From positions 50,729 to 114,728 of the forward strand of contig NZ_FXSZ01000009.1 in the NCBI RefSeq assembly GCF_900182575.1: a stretch of DNA of 64,000 nucleotides. The letters run 5' to 3'. Under the pieces are notes generated by a model. That model was not told the DNA's origin. It did not search any database and saw nothing but the letters and a program-made list of their open reading frames with translations. Shown here one piece after another: positions 1-9,127 of the stretch. Numbering within the stretch: the first letter of the stretch is position 1; every line of letters begins with the position of its first letter. Made by a program: the position numbers and the translations under genes. Source of the DNA: Solitalea koreensis (GTDB taxonomy: Bacteria; Bacteroidota; Bacteroidia; Sphingobacteriales; Sphingobacteriaceae).

Positions 1-142
1 GATGTGGAGGCCCTATTGCCTCAATGGCATTCTTAATGGAGGGCGTTCCCCAGAAACTATAACTGAACCATGAGTTTCTGCGTTCAATAGGAAGAAAATC
101 GTTCAGTCCTCCATAAAATCGGAAACTGGCTGACTTGGGCAT
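1..142 (-). CDS. Mut7-C RNAse-domain protein, N-terminal part (runs off the left edge)
   Basis: Reading leftward from an ATG at 142, an open frame continues to the window edge. The first 47 residues resemble the ubiquitin-like N-terminal domain that precedes the Mut7-C RNAse domain (pattern FRFYGGLNDFL, then ERR, then a KNAIEAIGPPH stretch). In that family the ubiquitin-like half is followed by a PIN-like Mut7-C domain with a zinc ribbon, which would lie outside this window. The family identification comes from the N-terminal motif only; no catalytic residue can be seen. The gene lies downstream of guaB on the same strand, but the strong hairpin at 223-257 separates them. Confidence 0.7.
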   Translation of the reverse strand, partial: MPKSASFRFYGGLNDFLPIERRNSWFSYSFWGTPSIKNAIEAIGPPH

Positions 143-222
143 TCTGAAGAATTGCTTTATACTATTTTCGTTTTGATAAACTCAATTCTATCAAAGTTAA
201 GCATTGTAAAATCCCACCAAAA

Positions 223-257
223 CAATTAAGGCCGGAAATAAATTCCGGCCTTAATTG
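223..257 (-). terminator. Rho-independent terminator after guaB
   Basis: Two perfect 15-nt arms (223-237 and 243-257) flank a 5-nt loop, with a GC-rich core (GGCCGG). It begins 36 bp past the guaB stop codon. A-rich and T-rich flanks make it usable in both directions. Confidence 0.85.
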
Positions 258-292
258 TCTTTGTTCTTTCTTGGATCTTTTGTCTACCAAAA

Positions 293-1831
<1,539 letters not shown>

Positions 1832-1982
1832 TTATTAAAATAAACATTGGAGTACATCCTTAATATTTACGATACAAATCTCCTCAACAAAGATCATGAT
1901 ATTGCAGAGTAAAGGCGACAATCTTAGTGCCGAATACAACAGTATTGATAACCTTACGTAGCGTTGGTTCTTTTGGTTAGAC

Positions 1983-2991
1983 TTAATACCAAAAATCGTA
2001 GGTTAAAAAAATTGCGATCTTGATTAATTTAGATTTCACCTTATATATATGATGATATGCTATTACATTAGCTCCTAAACGTCGCTTGGCATAACTGAGT
2101 GTTTTATTCATAGTGCAACCTAAATTGTATCTATCGGCAAATTGAGAGGCATACTTAATTTCTTCCTGATAGAGTAAAAATGAGGCTCCGCTTGGATTAC
2201 AATCCCGATCAAAAGCTCCTAAAAGAGCATAAGCGCAATTAGTATCCCAAACTAAAAATGAAGCACAATGAATAAGACCATTATCATCCACCGCATAAGA
2301 AATTTTACCGCAATTATGAGCTAATGCAGCATCGTGTATTCGTTTAAATAAATCAAACGAATAATTGATCTTTTTACCGATCTTTTTCAGGATATACGTA
2401 TGGTAGCTGTAAAAATCCTCCGCTGAAAGATCATATTTAATCTGTATGTTTTTCTTAGCCTTACGAATACGCCCGCGAGTTTCATTGGAAAAATTAACTA
2501 AAACCCTTTGCCAATCAGAGATGCCTTCCAATACGTACACATACCTGGAGGATTGCCTAAAGCCTTGCCAGCAAAAGGGCATCCAACTATGAAATCCAGG
2601 TTCAAAACTTACCGAAAATTTAGAGTATCTGGGTAATAACTCTATGAGTTTATTGCAAATATTTATCTCAAAAGATAGTTTACTGACATCACTCATGCCA
2701 ATCAATCCAGATGCCCAAATTCGGGGCCATTGGAGGCTGAGTAATGGCTGAAAAAAACAATATTTTTTTTTGAAAAATAGGCCATGAGGCAACTATTTTT
2801 CCATCTAGTTCGCAGATTAAAACATCCCAATTGTCGCCGCATACAGTATCCAACCACCAATCTTTTGAAAACAGCGGAATGGATGAATTAAGAGCACATA
2901 AGTTTTTGTATTTTTCTTTTGAGCCCACAGATTGGAAATTCAGATTCCTTGACTCAATTGTTTTAAATAATTTCCCCATCATGAAATTCAT
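1983..2991 (-). pseudogene. FemAB/GNAT-like acyltransferase gene, frameshifted
   Basis: Two overlapping frames make up one protein. The N-terminal piece runs from an ATG at 2991 to a TGA at 2689-2691 and reads plausibly up to PPMAPNLGIWID. The rest continues one base out of frame from about 2700 to 1983, with LIELLPRYSKFSVSF, then WMPFCWQGFRQSSRYVYVLE, the RGRIRKAKK stretch and GAFDRDCNPSGASFLLYQE. Together they give roughly 335 residues, the normal size for the Acetyltransf_6/FemAB-like family, whose members move acyl or aminoacyl groups in cell-envelope chemistry. The break lies between about 2693 and 2705, not in the 9-base homopolymer at 2763-2771. A second ATG at 2696 overlaps the first stop (ATGAGTGA), so translational restart is possible. 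A sequencing error or true decay are both open. Confidence 0.7.
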
Positions 2992-3376
2992 ATCCGTGAT
3001 CCATTGCCCCTATTTAGAAATAAGGTCATTGTCATTGGTTTGTTGACGTAGATAAATTTATCCCAAGCAATTATCTTTCCATTTTACACTCTTTAATTTT
3101 TATAAAAATCAAGCTAATTATATAAGAATTAGGGACTTATTGACTTGTTAATGCATTCGAATAATTAACTCAATTGATGATTTGTCACGCCAATCGCCAG
3201 ATGCCTAATAACAGTTTCGTTGTCAGCTTTTAAAAATTCTGATATGCTATTTTGATATCTTTTTATCTTTCACTTAAAAATTAAATAACAATCACATTGT
3301 AATGAAGGATTCAAAGCCTTGTTCCTCGGGATGGTACCCATTATTTACTGCATAAACCAAATCTCTCATAACAAAA
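2992..3376. other. Intergenic, no gene seen
   Basis: This AT-rich stretch has no open frame with recognisable content. A short piece near 3319-3334 (TTCCTCGGGATG) matches the repeat family found at 42131-42340, so this may be a worn copy of the same interspersed repeat. Confidence 0.4.
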
Positions 3377-3409
3377 ATCCGCAATAGAAACATCATTCCT
3401 ATTGCGGAT
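3377..3409 (-). terminator. Rho-independent terminator after the M16 peptidase pair
   Basis: The 11-nt arms 3377-3387 and 3399-3409 are perfectly complementary. On the minus strand the stem is followed by TTTTTG. It lies 36 bp beyond the stop of the second M16 gene. Confidence 0.85.
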
Positions 3410-3444
3410 CAATATTGAAAACCGCCTACTGCAAACTGAAAAGA

Positions 3445-4728
3445 CTACCTCTTCCCTACCACCACTTCAAACAAACCATTGGTAAAATACTGGTTGGCCA
3501 GTTCTTGCAAGCGCTGCGGACTTATTGATCGAACGGTATCAAAATAGTTATCGTAATAATCATAGCCTAAACCGTAAGGCAATAAACCTTTGAATTTATC
3601 AGCGTAAGAAAAAGCGTTTTCTAGGCTTCCCTGGAAAGTGCCTAATAGATAATTGCGCACCAAGTCGAGTTCTTCGGTTGGAACAGGCTCATTTTTTAAG
3701 CGATCAATCTCTTTATAGATTTCAGCGACAGCATTCCCACAAACATCGGCACCCACCTCTGTAGTGATAAAGAAATAACCGCTATTTTTCAGGGATGCCA
3801 CCCTTGAACCGATGCCATAGGTATAACCCTTGTCTTCACGAATGTTTGACATTAAACGGGAACCGAAATAACCGCCCAGCACCGTATTCAATACCTGCAG
3901 GCTATGAAAATCAGGATGCGTTTTATTGAAAAGTGGCTTGCCAATCCGAATGGCTGATTGTATGGCATCCGGACGCTCAACAAAATGCTTTGATTGTGAA
4001 GAGGATTGATTAACCACGCCATTAAGTTCTTGATCAACCTCATGCAACCAATCTGAATTACCAAAAATCTCGGCAATTAATTGGCGTTCTTCCTGCGTTA
4101 CTTTTCCCGCAATAATAATGGTGCAATTCCCGGCGTGGTATTGTTTTTTATGAAAGTTCAATAAACTCTCACGCTTCAAATTATCATAATCAGCTAGCTG
4201 TGCTGCATATCCATAACCCGATTTTGAGCTGAAGAGTATTTCATTAAACTTCACCCGTGCAAGAAAATCATTTTTTTGCTGATTCACCTGCAACTTTTGC
4301 TTACTGTTTTGTTTGTAGGTACTTAATTCATCTTCAGGAAAAACAGCCTCGGTAATAATCTCTTTAATGATCGGCAAGGTGCTTTTTAAATGCTTATTTA
4401 AGCTATACAGCGTAACTGTCGATTGATCAAACCCCGCTTCATGCTGGTAAAAAGCTCCGTAAAAATCGATCTTTTCCGCCAGCTGTACTGCGGTATAATG
4501 CGTTGTTCCTTCATTTAACAGATGATTGGTAGAAGAGATGGCCAATGGCTGATCGGCCAGCCAGGATGGATTATCGAATATAAATTCGATACGCACTAAA
4601 TCTGCATCCGAAGCATCAATGTAGTATAGATCAATTCCGTTTGATAACTTGTCAACCTCAGGCTGAATAAGTTTTATTTTTTCTATATCTCTGAAAGCAG
4701 GTTCCTGCTTGCGATTTAAAATATCCAT
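3445..4728 (-). CDS. M16 family peptidase subunit, zinc site lost
   Basis: A 427-residue member of the M16 (pitrilysin/MPP/PqqL) family. The two-domain fold is recognisable, including the C-terminal R/Y substrate-binding region (GGYFGSRLMSNIREDKGYTYG). The HxxEH zinc motif is not intact: where active members have H-x-x-E-H, this protein has S65-x-x-N68-H69, so the first histidine and the catalytic glutamate are missing. M16 enzymes of this short type commonly work as heterodimers of a catalytic and a substrate-binding chain, and the intact partner lies just upstream (98-bp gap, same strand). I infer that this is the non-catalytic chain of that pair. No signal peptide is apparent, so it is probably cytoplasmic or periplasmic by an unseen route. 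The terminator at 3377-3409 closes the unit. Confidence 0.9.
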   Translation of the reverse strand: MDILNRKQEPAFRDIEKIKLIQPEVDKLSNGIDLYYIDASDADLVRIEFIFDNPSWLADQPLAISSTNHLLNEGTTHYTAVQLAEKIDFYGAFYQHEAGFDQSTVTLYSLNKHLKSTLPIIKEIITEAVFPEDELSTYKQNSKQKLQVNQQKNDFLARVKFNEILFSSKSGYGYAAQLADYDNLKRESLLNFHKKQYHAGNCTIIIAGKVTQEERQLIAEIFGNSDWLHEVDQELNGVVNQSSSQSKHFVERPDAIQSAIRIGKPLFNKTHPDFHSLQVLNTVLGGYFGSRLMSNIREDKGYTYGIGSRVASLKNSGYFFITTEVGADVCGNAVAEIYKEIDRLKNEPVPTEELDLVRNYLLGTFQGSLENAFSYADKFKGLLPYGLGYDYYDNYFDTVRSISPQRLQELANQYFTNGLFEVVVGKR

Positions 4729-4826
4729 GATTGAAGGTTTAGGATAAAGGATTAAAGTTGTAGTTCATTGATAATAGCTCATGGTTCATGGAAAGTACAT
4801 TCTGACCATGTACCATCGACGATAAA

Positions 4827-6071
4827 CTAGTTAGCGCCATTAGCCAAATAATACAAGGTCGAACTATTCTCAGGTTTAAAAATTTGGTTAGCCTGCTCCC
4901 GAATTTGCTCCGCTGTTACGGCCTGGTAACGATCTCTTTCCAAATTATATTGAGCGGCATCGCCCATGAGTTCAAAAAATGCAAGATTCATTGCTTTATC
5001 CAGCAGATTCATTTCTGAAAAGGCTATCGTCGACTCCAATTTGTTTTTCACCTTGGTCAGTTCATCATCCGGAATTAACTCTGTTTTTATCCTGTCCAAT
5101 TCGGCATCAATGGCTTCGGAAGCTTTTTCAACGGAAACACCTTTGATCAACTTACCTTCAACGATTAACAAACCCGGATCATTTTCACCGGTAACATAAG
5201 CATTAACCTCACTGAACAATTGCTTTTCCTTTACCAGCGAGCGATACAAACGAGATGAATCACCGCGTGAAAGCATATCCGATAATAAATCAATGGGGTA
5301 AAACGCCGCATCGGCACGACCACAAATATGATAGGCTTTATAAATGGCATCAAGCGGAACATTGGCTTTTATAGTTTGAGTTCTCGCTTCCTGTTGTACA
5401 GGCTCCTTAGCCAAATTACGAACATAGTGCTCACCGGCCGGGATGGGACCGAACCATTTTTCAGTTAAACGTTTAGCTTCTTCCAGGGTAACATTGCCTG
5501 CAATTACCAGGATTGCATTTGATGGGTTGTAATGCTTTTTAAAAAAAGCTTTTACATCGCCTAAAGTAGCATCTTCTATATGTGAAAGTTCTTTACCAAT
5601 CGTTGCCCATTTGTAAGGGTGTGTGGTGTATGCAAGCGGACGCAGATTTAACCAAACATCGCCGTAAGGTTGATTTAAATAACGCTGTTTGAACTCTTCA
5701 GAAACCACATTGCGCTGCACATCTAAACTTTTTTCAGAAAAAGCCAAACTCAGCATACGGTCAGATTCCAACCAAAAAGCTGTTTCAACATTTATAGCCG
5801 GAACTTGTATGTAATAATTGGTGATATCGTTCGTAGTGAAAGCGTTGTTCTCACCTCCTACTCGTTGTAAGGGTTCGTCATACGATGGAATATTGATGGA
5901 TCCCCCGAACATTAAATGTTCAAATAAATGCGCAAAACCTGTTTTATTGGGATCCTCATCACGGGCACCTACATCATACAAAACATTAAGCACTGCCATT
6001 GGGCTTGCATGATCTTCATGTACCAACACCCGCAATCCATTCGTGAGCGTAAACCGATCAAAGTGTATCAT
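4827..6071 (-). CDS. M16 family zinc peptidase, catalytic subunit
   Basis: This 414-residue protein carries the inverted zinc motif H48-L-F-E51-H52 (GFAHLFEHLMFGGS), with the distal glutamate about 75 residues later in NVVSEEF (E125/E126). The N-terminal strand TLTNGLRVLVHED and NAFTTNDITNYYIQVP are typical of M16B peptidases, which cleave oligopeptides inside a clam-shell cavity. The gene is first in a two-gene unit with an M16 chain that has a broken zinc site. A promoter match (TTG, 21 bp, TATTTTTG) sits about 40 bp upstream and is divergent from that of mqnC. The 98-bp spacer to the partner gene has no obvious terminator. Start codon ATG at 6071 fits the family N-terminus. Confidence 0.93.
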   Translation of the reverse strand: MIHFDRFTLTNGLRVLVHEDHASPMAVLNVLYDVGARDEDPNKTGFAHLFEHLMFGGSINIPSYDEPLQRVGGENNAFTTNDITNYYIQVPAINVETAFWLESDRMLSLAFSEKSLDVQRNVVSEEFKQRYLNQPYGDVWLNLRPLAYTTHPYKWATIGKELSHIEDATLGDVKAFFKKHYNPSNAILVIAGNVTLEEAKRLTEKWFGPIPAGEHYVRNLAKEPVQQEARTQTIKANVPLDAIYKAYHICGRADAAFYPIDLLSDMLSRGDSSRLYRSLVKEKQLFSEVNAYVTGENDPGLLIVEGKLIKGVSVEKASEAIDAELDRIKTELIPDDELTKVKNKLESTIAFSEMNLLDKAMNLAFFELMGDAAQYNLERDRYQAVTAEQIREQANQIFKPENSSTLYYLANGAN

Positions 6072-6110
6072 TAGAAAAATTTAAGAATCGAGTAAAAGAT
6101 GTAATTGCCA

Positions 6111-6142
6111 CAAAAATAAGACTATCAACGCATATATTTCAA
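6111..6142 (-). promoter_or_regulatory. Promoter of the M16 peptidase pair
   Basis: On the minus strand TTG (6142-6140), a 21-nt spacer and TATTTTTG (6118-6111) match the Bacteroidota consensus. The leader would be about 35 nt. Confidence 0.6.
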
Positions 6143-6178
6143 TATACTCAAAAAACTAAAAAACCGGCTTTAGTGTTT

Positions 6179-6186
6179 TATATTTG
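6179..6186 (+). promoter_or_regulatory. -7 promoter element of mqnC
   Basis: TATATTTG is a perfect TAnnTTTG match 33 bp before the mqnC ATG. No clear TTTG element is seen at -33. Confidence 0.55.
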
Positions 6187-6219
6187 CATTTCATTTTTGA
6201 TTGCATTTAACCCCAAAAA

Positions 6220-7344
6220 ATGAATACCCAACAACTTTTAAACAGGGCTCTGAATTTTGAATTTCTTTCTGCCGAGGAGGGCCTTCACCTTTTTAAGCAT
6301 GCAACAACTGCCGAACTCATGTATGTGGGTAATGAATTGCGCAAGATCCAGAAACCTGACAATGTAGTTACATGGATCATTGATCGCAATGTAAACACTA
6401 CCAACGTTTGTATTGCCAATTGCAAGTTTTGTAACTTTTTCCGCCGACCGGGCCATGATGAAAGTTACATCACCGATATTGAAACCTATAAAGTTAAAAT
6501 TGAAGAAACTTTCCGTTACGGAGGTGAGCAATTGCTACTTCAAGGTGGTCATCACCCTGATTTAGGGCTGAACTATTACGTTGATCTGTTTAAAGAACTA
6601 AAAAGACTTTATCCAACGCTTAAATTGCATGCGCTTGGGCCACCGGAAATTGCCCACATCGCTAAACTCGATAAACTATCACATACTGAAGTACTTTCTG
6701 CGTTGAAAGAGGCCGGCTTGGATTCATTACCGGGCGCAGGAGCAGAAATCCTGAACGATCGTGTTCGCCGACTGATTTCAAAAGGAAAATGCAGCGGTCG
6801 CGAGTGGTTGGATGTAATGCGTGCTGCTCATCAACTGCATCTTACCACATCAGCCACCATGATGTTTGGACATGTGGAAACGCTGGAAGAACGTTTTGAA
6901 CATTTAGTATGGATACGTGAAGTACAAGCCGAAAAACCTGAGGACGCAAAAGGATTCCTTGCCTTTATCCCTTGGCCTTTTCAAGACGACGGAACCTTGT
7001 TAAAACGTATTCGTGGGATTAAAAATGAGGTTACGGGAGATGAATACATCCGTATGATTGCCATGAGCCGTATTATGTTGCCTAACGTTAAAAACATACA
7101 GGCTTCCTGGTTAACCGTTGGTAAACACGTTGCTCAATTATGTTTACATGCCGGAGCCAATGATTTTGGATCAATCATGATTGAAGAGAATGTTGTTTCT
7201 GCTGCCGGAGCTCCACATCGTTTTACAGCTAAAGGCATTCAGGAGGCAATTGCTGAAGCCGGCTTTGAACCTCGTTTGCGTAATCAACAATATGAGTTCA
7301 GAGAGTTGCCGGTAGAAATGGAAGAACAAGTGATTAACTATTAA
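6220..7344 (+). CDS. mqnC: Cyclic dehypoxanthinyl futalosine synthase (radical SAM)
   Basis: This radical-SAM enzyme cyclises dehypoxanthine futalosine in the futalosine route to menaquinone, the respiratory quinone of Bacteroidota. The 4Fe-4S cluster cysteines C64, C68 and C71 (CIANCKFC) are present, followed by QLLLQGGHHPDLGLNYY, LDSLPGAGAEIL, TSATMMFGHVET and QASWLTVGKHVAQ. The GANDFGSIMIEENVVSAAGA block is typical of MqnC rather than the related MqnE. The length (374 residues) is normal. The other mqn genes are not in the window. It is transcribed alone, with a promoter at 6179 and a terminator at 7371-7399. Confidence 0.93.
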   Translation: MNTQQLLNRALNFEFLSAEEGLHLFKHATTAELMYVGNELRKIQKPDNVVTWIIDRNVNTTNVCIANCKFCNFFRRPGHDESYITDIETYKVKIEETFRYGGEQLLLQGGHHPDLGLNYYVDLFKELKRLYPTLKLHALGPPEIAHIAKLDKLSHTEVLSALKEAGLDSLPGAGAEILNDRVRRLISKGKCSGREWLDVMRAAHQLHLTTSATMMFGHVETLEERFEHLVWIREVQAEKPEDAKGFLAFIPWPFQDDGTLLKRIRGIKNEVTGDEYIRMIAMSRIMLPNVKNIQASWLTVGKHVAQLCLHAGANDFGSIMIEENVVSAAGAPHRFTAKGIQEAIAEAGFEPRLRNQQYEFRELPVEMEEQVINY

Positions 7345-7370
7345 ATAAAAATCAAGACAAAAGATACATG

Positions 7371-7399
7371 AAAGAGCGGCCTAATATGGTTGCTCTTTT
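7371..7399 (+). terminator. Terminator after mqnC
   Basis: An 11-bp stem (AAAGAGCGGCC with two G-T pairs) and a 6-nt loop end in TCTTTT, 27 bp beyond the mqnC stop. Confidence 0.75.
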
Positions 7400-7479
7400 C
7401 GTTCAATTATATTTGTTTTGATTCTAATGTTTTAGCATTTTAAAAAATTAAATTTTTTAGTTGATTTCGCTTATTCTAG

Positions 7480-7487
7480 TATTTTTG
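7480..7487 (+). promoter_or_regulatory. -7 promoter element of scpB
   Basis: TATTTTTG is a perfect TAnnTTTG match ending only 5 bp before the GTG start at 7493. If it is used, the transcript would start at or next to the first codon (leaderless). Confidence 0.45.
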
Positions 7488-7492
7488 CCAGA

Positions 7493-8050
7493 GTGGATAA
7501 TATTCAACAACATATAGAAGCCCTTATTTTTGCATCGGAACAAAGCATTACTATACAAGAGCTTTCGGCCTGTGTATCAAATGTATTTGAACAGGAAATA
7601 AGTTTAGATGAGGTGGAACAGATTATTGAGGCAATAAGAGCTAAATATGCTAGTGATACTTATTTCTTTGAATTGATAACTAATTCCGGTGGTTTTCAGT
7701 TTATGACGAAGAAGGCATTTGCGGGAACATTAAGCGCTCTTATCCAGCATCGAAATAAAAAGAAACTTTCGCCGGCTGCGATGGAAACTTTAGCGATAAT
7801 TGCCTACCGTCAGCCAATTACAAAAACAGAGGTTGAACAAATACGCGGTGTGAATTGCGATTACAGCGTACAAAAGTTATTAGAACGAGAGCTCATTGAG
7901 ATACAGGGAAAGAGTGATGCACCTGGCCGTCCACTGCTGTACGTAACCAGCAAGCTGTTCATGGACCACTTTAGTTTAAATTCATTAACCGACCTTCCGC
8001 AGTTAAAAGATATTCAATCTATTGAGAATGAAATTGGCGAAAAAAGTTAA
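7493..8050 (+). CDS. scpB: Segregation and condensation protein B
   Basis: ScpB is the kleisin-associated winged-helix subunit of the Smc-ScpA-ScpB condensin, which helps chromosome segregation. The 185-residue protein has the expected N-terminal helix (HIEALIFASEQSITIQEL) and the conserved second winged-helix block (LSPAAMETLAIIAYRQPITKTEVEQIRGV, in part) ending with GRPLLYVTSKLF. The start is a GTG. There is no in-frame ATG near the conserved N-terminus, so GTG is likely correct. scpA is not adjacent, which is common in this phylum. A perfect -7 element directly before the GTG suggests a very short or absent 5' leader. Confidence 0.95.
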   Translation: MDNIQQHIEALIFASEQSITIQELSACVSNVFEQEISLDEVEQIIEAIRAKYASDTYFFELITNSGGFQFMTKKAFAGTLSALIQHRNKKKLSPAAMETLAIIAYRQPITKTEVEQIRGVNCDYSVQKLLERELIEIQGKSDAPGRPLLYVTSKLFMDHFSLNSLTDLPQLKDIQSIENEIGEKS

Positions 8051-8089
8051 AAGAAGCCGCTTTTTCTCTTTACAGAGCTTTAAATGTTT

Positions 8090-8097
8090 TATTTTTG
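8090..8097 (+). promoter_or_regulatory. -7 promoter element of the small acidic protein gene
   Basis: TATTTTTG matches TAnnTTTG and would give a leader of about 90 nt before the ATG at 8195. A weaker near-match (TTAATTTG) lies at 8180-8187. Confidence 0.35.
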
Positions 8098-8194
8098 GAC
8101 AACAGAATTTTTTTAAAATTAATTATATAACAAGCTATAAGCTTAGTAAATTCAATCTGAAATTCAACTAGTACTTGACTTAATTTGAGAGGTA

Positions 8195-8401
8195 ATGAAA
8201 ACGCCAAAGAAACCTGTAAAAACCAGCGGCAAAGCAAACGAGGATGCTAAGAAAGGAACATTAAAGCCGCTACCAAAAAACAGTAAGCCCGCAAAGAGTC
8301 GTTTCATTGACGATGAGGATGATGATGACGATTTAGGTCTTCCAATGGATGACTTTAATGCATTAGATGGAGATTTTGATGACATGGAAGATGATTTCTA
8401 A
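8195..8401 (+). CDS. Small lysine-rich/acidic-tail protein
   Basis: This 68-residue protein is strongly two-faced: residues 1-37 are rich in lysine and proline (KKPVK, KKGTLKPLPKNSK), and residues 38-68 are almost all acidic (DDEDDDDDLGLPMDD, DGDFDDMEDDF). It has no signal peptide or membrane segment and should be a disordered cytoplasmic protein. I believe it is real because an AGAGG precedes the ATG at a sensible spacing, the frame ends just before a strong terminator, and its composition is far from random. I do not recognise a named family. Such charged tails occur in nucleic-acid or chaperone accessory proteins, but no function is claimed here. Confidence 0.65.
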   Translation: MKTPKKPVKTSGKANEDAKKGTLKPLPKNSKPAKSRFIDDEDDDDDLGLPMDDFNALDGDFDDMEDDF

Positions 8402-8460
8402 GAAAGAAAAACTAAAAAACCCAGAACAAAACTACCCTATTATTTAAAGACATAAAATAA

Positions 8461-8486
8461 AAAACCTCCCGATTGGGAGGTTTTTT
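8461..8486. terminator. Bidirectional terminator between convergent genes
   Basis: AAAACCTCCC and GGGAGGTTTT pair perfectly around a GATT loop and end in a run of six T. The structure serves the small acidic gene (+) and the redoxin-like gene (-). Confidence 0.88.
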
Positions 8487-8504
8487 ATTTTATTAGTAAA
8501 TCAT

Positions 8505-9026
8505 TTATTGAAAATCAATATCGCAGCCTACTGCTGTTACCTCCGGATAATCCACATCAATACCATCCAAAGCCGCTTCAATCGCATCTTCCAAGTAAAC
8601 GCGGGTAACCATACTTTCATTTTCCCAACAGTCGTCAATGGCTCCTTTGTAAACCAACTCTCTTTTTGAATTAAACAGATAAGCCTCAGGCACTTTGGCA
8701 GCTCCGAAAAGTTTCGCAAATTCCTGATCCTCATCCATTACATAAACATGAGAAAGGTTCAATTCATCATAAAGCTTTTTCATCTCCACCATTGATTCTG
8801 ACGGCGAGTTCTTAGCTGTAGAATTTACCCGGATAATTCCTAAATTATCTTCTTCATAACGCTTCAATAAAGCTTTAATTCGTGAACGATACGCCGCTGA
8901 AACAGGACAACTATTATTGGTAAACATGATCAATAAAGCGTATCTGTCAGCATATTCATACTGATTGTGCATTTCTCCGTTAACTCCCGGCAAGCTAAAC
9001 GCCGGTAAACGATCCCCTATGTTCAT
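8505..9026 (-). CDS. Thioredoxin-fold peroxiredoxin-like protein
   Basis: This 173-residue AhpC/TSA-Redoxin-type protein starts MNIGDRLPAFSLPGVNGE, the usual first strand of this fold. The active-site region reads NNSCPVSAAYRSR, with one cysteine (C-P-V-S), so it resembles a one-cysteine peroxiredoxin-like site more than a CxxC thioredoxin. The cis-proline region KVPEAYLF and the closing VGCDIDF with a second cysteine are typical of this thioredoxin-family group. I chose the ATG at 9026. The frame is open to 9095, but the upstream part is not conserved-looking. It is cytoplasmic, as no signal sequence is visible. The substrate is unknown; a peroxide-reducing or repair role is only inferred. 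Confidence 0.85.
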   Translation of the reverse strand: MNIGDRLPAFSLPGVNGEMHNQYEYADRYALLIMFTNNSCPVSAAYRSRIKALLKRYEEDNLGIIRVNSTAKNSPSESMVEMKKLYDELNLSHVYVMDEDQEFAKLFGAAKVPEAYLFNSKRELVYKGAIDDCWENESMVTRVYLEDAIEAALDGIDVDYPEVTAVGCDIDFQ

Positions 9027-9101
9027 AAAGTATATTAATTGGTATTTAGAGGCAAATGTCCATTTTTTATTGATAGCTGCAATGCATAAATCCATTTTTT
9101 A

Positions 9102-9109
9102 TATTTTTG
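9102..9109 (+). promoter_or_regulatory. -7 promoter element of the GNAT-like gene
   Basis: TATTTTTG (TAnnTTTG) ends 18 bp before the ATG at 9128. It overlaps a possible TTG start at 9107, which it makes unlikely. Confidence 0.5.
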
Positions 9110-9127
9110 AGGTTCAACATTACATAC

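Noticed and set aside
2763..2771. Nine-base homopolymer as the site of the FemAB/GNAT frameshift
   Set aside because: The first frame stays protein-like (ITQPPMAPNLGIWID) for about 20 residues after it, so the break must lie later, near 2693-2705.
9107..9127. TTG start of the GNAT-like protein
   Set aside because: It overlaps the -7 promoter element; the ATG at 9128 is better placed.
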